From RBC074 sp964645355 (GTDB lineage: Bacteria > Acidobacteriota > Blastocatellia > RBC074), in the NCBI GenBank assembly GCA_964645355.1, contig CAZXZU010000001.1, positions 1 to 64,000 on the forward strand: a stretch of 64,000 nt of DNA. Reading direction: 5' to 3'. Every line of letters begins with the position of its first letter. Position 1 is the first letter of the stretch. The notes below the pieces were generated by a model that worked only from the letters and a program-made list of their open reading frames with translations, was not told the origin of the DNA and did not search any database. The position numbers were made by a program, and so were the translations under genes. Below are positions 60,201 through 64,000 of the stretch, piece by piece.

Positions 60201-60501
60201 GCAGCCGGATAGGCATTCCGCGACTTTCAAAAGCCGCCTTTGTTTCGCCAAACCGTTGGCGGATTTCAACGGATTCAAAAACATACTCGGCCAGCTTTTT
60301 GCCGTATTCGTCGGGATCGTTCTGTAACGCGAAGAGTTCTTCAAGCAGCTTTTCTGGTGTGATGTTGACCTGTCCGCGAGCTGGCGCAATTTCGCCTTGC
60401 GTATCGGGATCGTTGACACGCAATTCCACCTGGATGGCTTCCGGCTGTAACCGGTGCAAACCAATTTCGATTTCTCCATATTCGACATTGCCATCGCTCA
60501 T
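57241..60501 (-). CDS. CHAT protease-NB-ARC ATPase-TPR protein (second copy, with assembly gap)
   Basis: This is 1086 codons as assembled. A CHAT domain at about 100-370 has His222 in LYLVCHGEI and Cys269 in VLASCESAG. The NB-ARC module at about 390-700 has Walker A LNGLGGVGKTQTAVEY and WLLILDNADD. Seven or more visible TPR units of 42 residues follow (LAEAEPLMRRALEIDERSFG type), of the kinesin-light-chain kind. A 100-N gap at 57737-57836 falls in the repeats, so the true repeat number and length are unknown. The N-terminal 90 residues (YGEIEIGLHRLQPEAIQVEL) are a separate small domain. The ATG lies after GAGGAG. An immune or stress role is inferred from the family. Confidence 0.9.
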   Translation of the reverse strand: MSDGNVEYGEIEIGLHRLQPEAIQVELRVNDPDTQGEIAPARGQVNITPEKLLEELFALQNDPDEYGKKLAEYVFESVEIRQRFGETKAAFESRGMPIRLRIQINSSLAELHGICWELMRDPKIGGTLATSERIVFSRFILSRDWRVIKLRPKTELKALIAVASPSDLDKHRLAEVQVELDRARESLAELKPQVIGDKEPLTLNRLIAAIRQGVDILYLVCHGEISRKMVPQLLLQNEDGTTAELPASDFADRVKELMEVPRLVVLASCESAGKEYGDRGYTAQIALAPRLAEAGVPAVLAMQGKISQETVKRAMPVFFTELLKDGQIDRALAVARGTVRDRVDGWIPALFLRLKDGRIWGEPSVASSRIFNLPFPQNRFFTGREDILTNIHQRFSAGEPVQALNGLGGVGKTQTAVEYAYRYQNSYRIVLWGKAEARESLVTDFVAMAALLNLPEKDAQDQSQTVAAVKHWLANNSGWLLILDNADDLEMTREFIPAQHNGHVLLTTRAQYAGDIAAPNLIQKMEPPEGAVFLLRKTGKLNKDEPLESAPANLRALAEALSKELDGLPLALDQAASFIGEMQSSIEAYLKLYQTERTTLLAHRGKLTQDHASVTVTFSLAFKKVAEASEAAADLLRVCAFLQPDAIPEEIFSEGGKELGEALASIADSPMKLTLAIAEAGRFSLLQADPESKTLSLHRLVQEVLKTEMGTEAERMWAERAVRTVGAAFPDVEFSNWNACSRLNPHAKKLAGTIEREGFVFEQASRLLNQTGAYLYERAQYAEAEPLYRRALEIDERSFGSDHPRVGVQINNLALLLKATNRLAEAEPLMRRALEIDERSFGPDHPDVGRDLNNLAQLLKATNRLAEAEPLMRRALAIDERSFGPDHPXXXXXXXXXXXXXXXXXXXXXXXXXXXXXXXXXXLMRRALAIDERSFGPDHPNVAIRLNNLATLLLDANRLSEAEPLMRRALEIDERSFGPDHPNVGRHLNNLAWLLKETNRLSEAEPLMRRALAIDERSFGPDHPDVGRDLNNLAQLLKATNRLSEAEPLMRRAVEIFTASLGQDHPNTITVSKNYAGLLQAIKQDV
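57304..58150 (-). repeat. 126-bp tandem repeats encoding 42-residue TPR units
   Basis: The phrase GGGATGGTCGGGGCCGAAGC recurs at a 126-bp step on each side of the gap (57430, 57556, 57682, then 57838, 57964, and a variant near 58090). Neighbouring units are almost the same at the DNA level. Confidence 0.9.
57737..57836. other. Assembly gap (100 N) in the TPR repeats
   Basis: The N run is exactly 100, a common placeholder. From the 126-bp step across it, the true length should be 70 bases plus a multiple of 126, not 100. Confidence 0.9.
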
Positions 60502-60663
60502 GATGAACTCCTCTTTGGCACTTTCGATTTTCGGATTCGCTGAACCAGCCGAGACGATTGGCGCTCATCATACGGATTGGCCGATGCATGTCAAAATTTT
60601 CGTTGCAGTTACGGCTTGGTATTGAGACAGGAAGGAAGGCGAGTTTTTGATGAGTTGGCTGGG

Positions 60664-60951
60664 TTAAACGCTTTTCGCGTGAGCGGCCAGGCATTCGTGG
60701 GAGCAGAACGTCTGGGCGGATTTGCGCGAAGAAATAGTCAGGGCATCACGCGAGGAAACAAAGGCTCCGCAGGAAAGACAGCGAACCATGTCCGCGCTGG
60801 GAGTTGAGCGCCCGCCCAATTGTTCGCGCATGCCTTTGACATCTTTGACTGTAGCTCGCAAATGAGCGCTGAGCCTCACAATCGCCTTCAGCACATAAAC
60901 TACAAAGCCGAAAACTAACAAAATCAGAACGCATTTGATGATGAATCCCAA
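60664..60951 (-). CDS. Small membrane-anchored zinc-ribbon protein (PP0621-like)
   Basis: This 95-residue protein has one N-terminal membrane segment (CVLILLVFGFVVYVLKAIV). The C-terminus carries VRCLSCGAFVSSRDAL and FCSHECLAAH, two Cys pairs for one zinc ion. This matches my memory of the PP0621 family, whose function is unknown. It lies 15 bp after the start side of the TPR gene at 60967-61632 and is probably read with it. Confidence 0.75.
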   Translation of the reverse strand: MGFIIKCVLILLVFGFVVYVLKAIVRLSAHLRATVKDVKGMREQLGGRSTPSADMVRCLSCGAFVSSRDALTISSRKSAQTFCSHECLAAHAKSV

Positions 60952-60966
60952 TGATTTTCTCCGCTT

Positions 60967-61632
60967 TTACTTGGGGTCTTTTGGCCCGTGATCCAACACG
61001 GTGCCTCCGCCTGCGCCGGTTCGTGCTTTGTTCAAATCTTCGCGCGCACGGCTGATGATTTGAGGGTTAAGCTTTCCGCGCGCTTCCAGGCTGGCAACAA
61101 TCTTTTCGGCTTCGTCCAGATGGGTTTTCGATTCCAGGTAGATGGTGAACAACAGCATTTGGACGCTGGAATTGTCAGGGCTAAGTTCCAGCGAGCGTTT
61201 GGCCGCTTTGATCGCGTCATCGAACTGAGTCTTCATCGAATAAACCAACGCGAAACCGTGCATCGTTCGCGCGTCATTCGGATTGGCTTTTTGGGCCTGC
61301 TCCAAAAACTGTATAGCTTCGTCCGGCTGGCTGATTTGAATGAACTGGTCGGCGGCATCAAGCTGCGCTTCGACATCGTTCGGGCTGGCTTTGGCTTTAT
61401 CAATGATTGTTTTGATTTCGTTGAAAAGCTGTTCGCGTTGTTGCGGAGTCATGTTTTCGCGGTTGCCACTCTGCTGCGGCAAACGGCCTGAGGCCTGAGC
61501 GACAGAGTTTTGCAAAATCGCGCCTGCCTGACGGCGAAACTGCCAATTGGCCAACTTAAATCCGCCAACCAGCCCAAGCACCAAACCAATTATGGCCAGC
61601 GCCAGATTTGTTCTTAAGAATGAGTATTTCAT
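60967..61632 (-). CDS. Membrane-anchored TPR protein
   Basis: This 221-residue protein begins with one membrane segment (LALAIIGLVLGLVGGFKLA). Residues of about 85-200 are TPR units (VEAQLDAADQFIQISQPDEA, ARTMHGFALVYSMKTQFDDA, SSVQMLLFTIYLESKTHLDE). It resembles small TPR proteins that scaffold periplasmic or membrane complexes. The gene is just downstream of rnpB on the same strand. Confidence 0.8.
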   Translation of the reverse strand: MKYSFLRTNLALAIIGLVLGLVGGFKLANWQFRRQAGAILQNSVAQASGRLPQQSGNRENMTPQQREQLFNEIKTIIDKAKASPNDVEAQLDAADQFIQISQPDEAIQFLEQAQKANPNDARTMHGFALVYSMKTQFDDAIKAAKRSLELSPDNSSVQMLLFTIYLESKTHLDEAEKIVASLEARGKLNPQIISRAREDLNKARTGAGGGTVLDHGPKDPK

Positions 61633-61669
61633 CTGATGATTTTTGTTTGAAAGAAAGTGAATTTGAGCC

Positions 61670-62150
<481 letters not shown>

Positions 62151-62220
62151 ACTCGACGGCGAGTATAGCATGCCGAAATAATGCGGCAAGAAACGCTGTT
62201 AGTAGAGAGACAATGACCAC

Positions 62221-62261
62221 AACAAAATAGGGGCTTGCGACACGCAAGCCCCTATTTTGTT
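62221..62261. terminator. Strong terminator hairpin between the response regulator and rnpB
   Basis: AACAAAATAGGGGCTTGCG at 62221-62239 is the perfect complement of 62243-62261, with a three-base loop (ACA). The A-rich and T-rich ends make it usable in both directions. It follows the response regulator gene on the minus strand. Confidence 0.88.
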
Positions 62262-62299
62262 GTTAAATTACCGGCCTGAACGCTTGGTGCAAACTGCCA

Positions 62300-62953
62300 T
62301 CAACCATCCATCGGAAGAATGCCGCGTTTTAGAGCAAGACGAATCAAATCCGCGTTATTTTGCAAACCAAGTTTCTTCATCAGATTTGCGCGATGCCCCT
62401 CGGCGGTTCGCGGACTAATAAAAAGCCGATTGGCAATTTCGGCGCTTGTCCGGCCTTCGGCTACAAGTTGAAGAACTTCACGCTCTCTGCTTGTTAACAA
62501 CTCATACGGGTCGTCTGGAACTGATTCAACCTTGCGTAGATAAAGCTCCAATGCGCGTTCAGAAAGCGGCGGGCTAAGGTAACGATTTCCAGCAAGAACT
62601 TCTTTTACAGCTTGAATCAAATCAGCGGCTTGAGAATCTTTTAGCACATAACCCAACGCACCATTCTTGAGAGCCTCAAGCACATAGGCATCATTGGTGT
62701 ACATCGAAAGAATGATGACGCGAGTTTGCGGCAACATTTTGATAACCTGGCGCGTAACTTCCAAGCCATTCAACCCGGGCATCATGACATCAGTGATAAG
62801 CACATCCGGCTTCAGCCGTTCAGCCAGACGAACTGCTTCGATGCCATCACTCGCCTCTCCCACCAGTCGGAAGTGCGGCTCGCTTTGCAGCAATGCTCGT
62901 AATCCCTGACGCACGATATTATGATCATCAGCAAGCAGAATATTCGGCATCAT
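62300..62953 (-). CDS. NarL/FixJ-type response regulator
   Basis: This 217-residue protein has a receiver domain with LLADDHNIVRQG at the start, the phosphoacceptor Asp55 in VLITDVMMPGLNG and the Lys in YVLKDSQ near 106. A LuxR-type helix-turn-helix follows (LTSREREVLQLVAEGRTSAE, IANRLFISPRTAEGHRANLM). It should bind DNA when phosphorylated by the histidine kinase encoded 43 bp upstream. Either of the two adjacent ATGs may be the start. Confidence 0.94.
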   Translation of the reverse strand: MMPNILLADDHNIVRQGLRALLQSEPHFRLVGEASDGIEAVRLAERLKPDVLITDVMMPGLNGLEVTRQVIKMLPQTRVIILSMYTNDAYVLEALKNGALGYVLKDSQAADLIQAVKEVLAGNRYLSPPLSERALELYLRKVESVPDDPYELLTSREREVLQLVAEGRTSAEIANRLFISPRTAEGHRANLMKKLGLQNNADLIRLALKRGILPMDG

Positions 62954-62996
62954 CCCTTCCTTTTCACGGCGACAACTTTAACTCTAAAAACAGAAA

Positions 62997-64000
62997 CTAC
63001 TCTCCCAATGGCAGAATTGCAGTAATCATTGTTCCAGCATCGGCCAACGATTCAATAGTTAATTTGCCCCCCAGCAGATACGCCCTTTCCCTCATTCCAG
63101 TCAGTCCGCTCGACGCACCGGCTTCAAGTGCCGCTGATACTCCAAACCCTTTACCTTTATCCGCTATTTTCAAGCTGAGAGTTTCCGCGTCAGCCGACAC
63201 ACTGACTTTAGCTTCATCAACACTGGCGTGGCGCGCAACATTCGTCAACGCTTCTTGCACAATTCGATAGGCTGCTGTTTCAATTTCCGGTCTAAAACGG
63301 TGTCCTTCGATCCCAGTATGGGCCAATGAAATGCGAATCGCTGTTTGCGATGTGTAACGTTCAAAGTGCCAAAGCAGCGCGTGTAATAATCCCAGGTCGT
63401 CAAGCATTGCCGGGCGCAAGTCCAATGAAAGGTCACGTACTCGCCCAATCAATTCATTTACCAGCATTTGGGCTTGCCGATATTGTTCCATAAGATGATC
63501 GGGGGACAGCCTCGGAGCCATTTCAATCACCAACTTCAGGCCAGTCAGTAATTGACCAATTTCGTCATGGAGTTCGCGCGCAATGCTTCTACGCTCGCTT
63601 TCCTGTACATCAACCAAGCGGTTCGAAAGTCGTCGTAACTCTTTTTCGGCTCGGCGACGCTCAGCTATCTGTTCAATTAATTTAGAATTCGCAGCCGATA
63701 ACTCAACCGTGCGCTCCTGAACCCGTAATTCGAGTTCATCATGAGCGCGACGTAAGGCTTCCTCGCTACGTTTACGTTCCACTGCGTATCTGATGGCTCG
63801 CGTCAATAATTGGCGGTTTATCGAACCTTTGAAAAGGTAATCCTGGGCACCCATTTGTATCGCACGCACAGCTAATGATTCATCTCCGGTTGCGGTCAAT
63901 GGGATAATTGCAACGCTCGGCGAATGCTCTTGAGTACGTATAAAAGTAGACAATCCCTCACTGTCCGGAAGTCCAAAATCCAGCAGAACTAAATCAATTC
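62997..64000 (-). CDS. Sensor histidine kinase with N-terminal receiver domain (5' end outside window)
   Basis: The frame runs on past the window edge, beginning IDLVLLDFGLPDSEGLSTFI, which is the phosphoacceptor region of a receiver domain. The receiver ends in AIQMGAQDYLFKGSINRQLL. A coiled coil (EALRRAHDELELRVQERTVE) leads to a HisKA_3 domain with RRSIARELHDEIGQLLTGLK (the phosphorylated His) and a HATPase domain (AYRIVQEALTNVARHA, GKGFGVS, GLTGMRERAYLLGG). It probably phosphorylates the adjacent NarL-type regulator. The ATG at 63953 is internal. Confidence 0.93.
   Translation of the reverse strand, partial: IDLVLLDFGLPDSEGLSTFIRTQEHSPSVAIIPLTATGDESLAVRAIQMGAQDYLFKGSINRQLLTRAIRYAVERKRSEEALRRAHDELELRVQERTVELSAANSKLIEQIAERRRAEKELRRLSNRLVDVQESERRSIARELHDEIGQLLTGLKLVIEMAPRLSPDHLMEQYRQAQMLVNELIGRVRDLSLDLRPAMLDDLGLLHALLWHFERYTSQTAIRISLAHTGIEGHRFRPEIETAAYRIVQEALTNVARHASVDEAKVSVSADAETLSLKIADKGKGFGVSAALEAGASSGLTGMRERAYLLGGKLTIESLADAGTMITAILPLGE

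Overview
The window reads as a chromosomal piece from an uncultured soil or freshwater bacterium, most likely an acidobacterium of the Blastocatellia type (inference; no rRNA or ribosomal protein is present to settle it). The reasons are moderate GC content, DUF1501 and DUF1553 sequences, many exported glycoside hydrolases and serine hydrolases, hopanoid genes, and a very large stock of short inverted repeats between genes. Two runs of N (2437-2446 and 57737-57836) show that it is a draft scaffold. Almost the whole window is coding, on both strands.

Layout. 1-2.3 kb: end of a DUF1501 protein, a multi-span membrane protein and a small unknown protein. 2.6-8.3 kb: an accessory patch with a CHAT protease-NB-ARC-TPR (STAND) protein, a DUF5678 gene, a gutted aspartic-protease gene, a VapBC-like toxin-antitoxin pair and a remnant of a DUF1553 gene; a 31-bp direct repeat brackets part of it. 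8.3-13.5 kb: MFS transporter, GMC oxidoreductase, exported double-VOC protein, TPR/TonB protein. 13.5-20.6 kb (minus strand): nucleoside salvage, with an exported MTA/SAH-deaminase-type amidohydrolase, cytidine deaminase, uridine kinase, purine nucleoside phosphorylase and two nucleoside-type ABC permeases split by a serine hydrolase. 20.7-27.2 kb: M14 carboxypeptidase, DoxX, GH10 xylanase, small NTF2-like protein. 27.2-33.2 kb: a defence patch with a RES/Xre toxin-antitoxin pair, a Gabija-type pair (OLD-family ATPase/TOPRIM nuclease plus UvrD-like helicase) and an HNH endonuclease with a small partner. 33.3-38.4 kb: sialidase-like protein, EEP hydrolase, an exported unknown protein, and mtnB-mtnD-mtnC of the methionine salvage pathway. 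38.5-43.6 kb: serine hydrolase, hpnC, a membrane protein and hpnJ (hopanoids). 43.7-53.3 kb: DUF4058, HIT, glycoside hydrolase, metallophosphoesterase, B-box protein, a divergent MreB, a beta-propeller lipoprotein, a rhodanese lipoprotein interrupted by an in-frame TGA, and three small exported proteins. 53.6-60.5 kb: fused E1 alpha/beta 2-oxoacid dehydrogenase, galE, and a second CHAT-NB-ARC-TPR protein. 60.6-64 kb: zinc-ribbon protein, TPR protein, RNase P RNA, and a NarL-type response regulator with its histidine kinase, cut by the window edge.

Two themes stand out. First, the rhodanese gene at 51010-51546 keeps a perfect open frame beyond a TGA in its active-site loop, at a position where I recall relatives having Cys, so it is a candidate selenoprotein. 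Second, several families of short inverted repeats lie not only in leaders and between convergent genes but also inside genes: in two membrane proteins, a glycoside hydrolase, an M14 peptidase, the signal peptide of a VOC protein, and a variable part of RNase P RNA.
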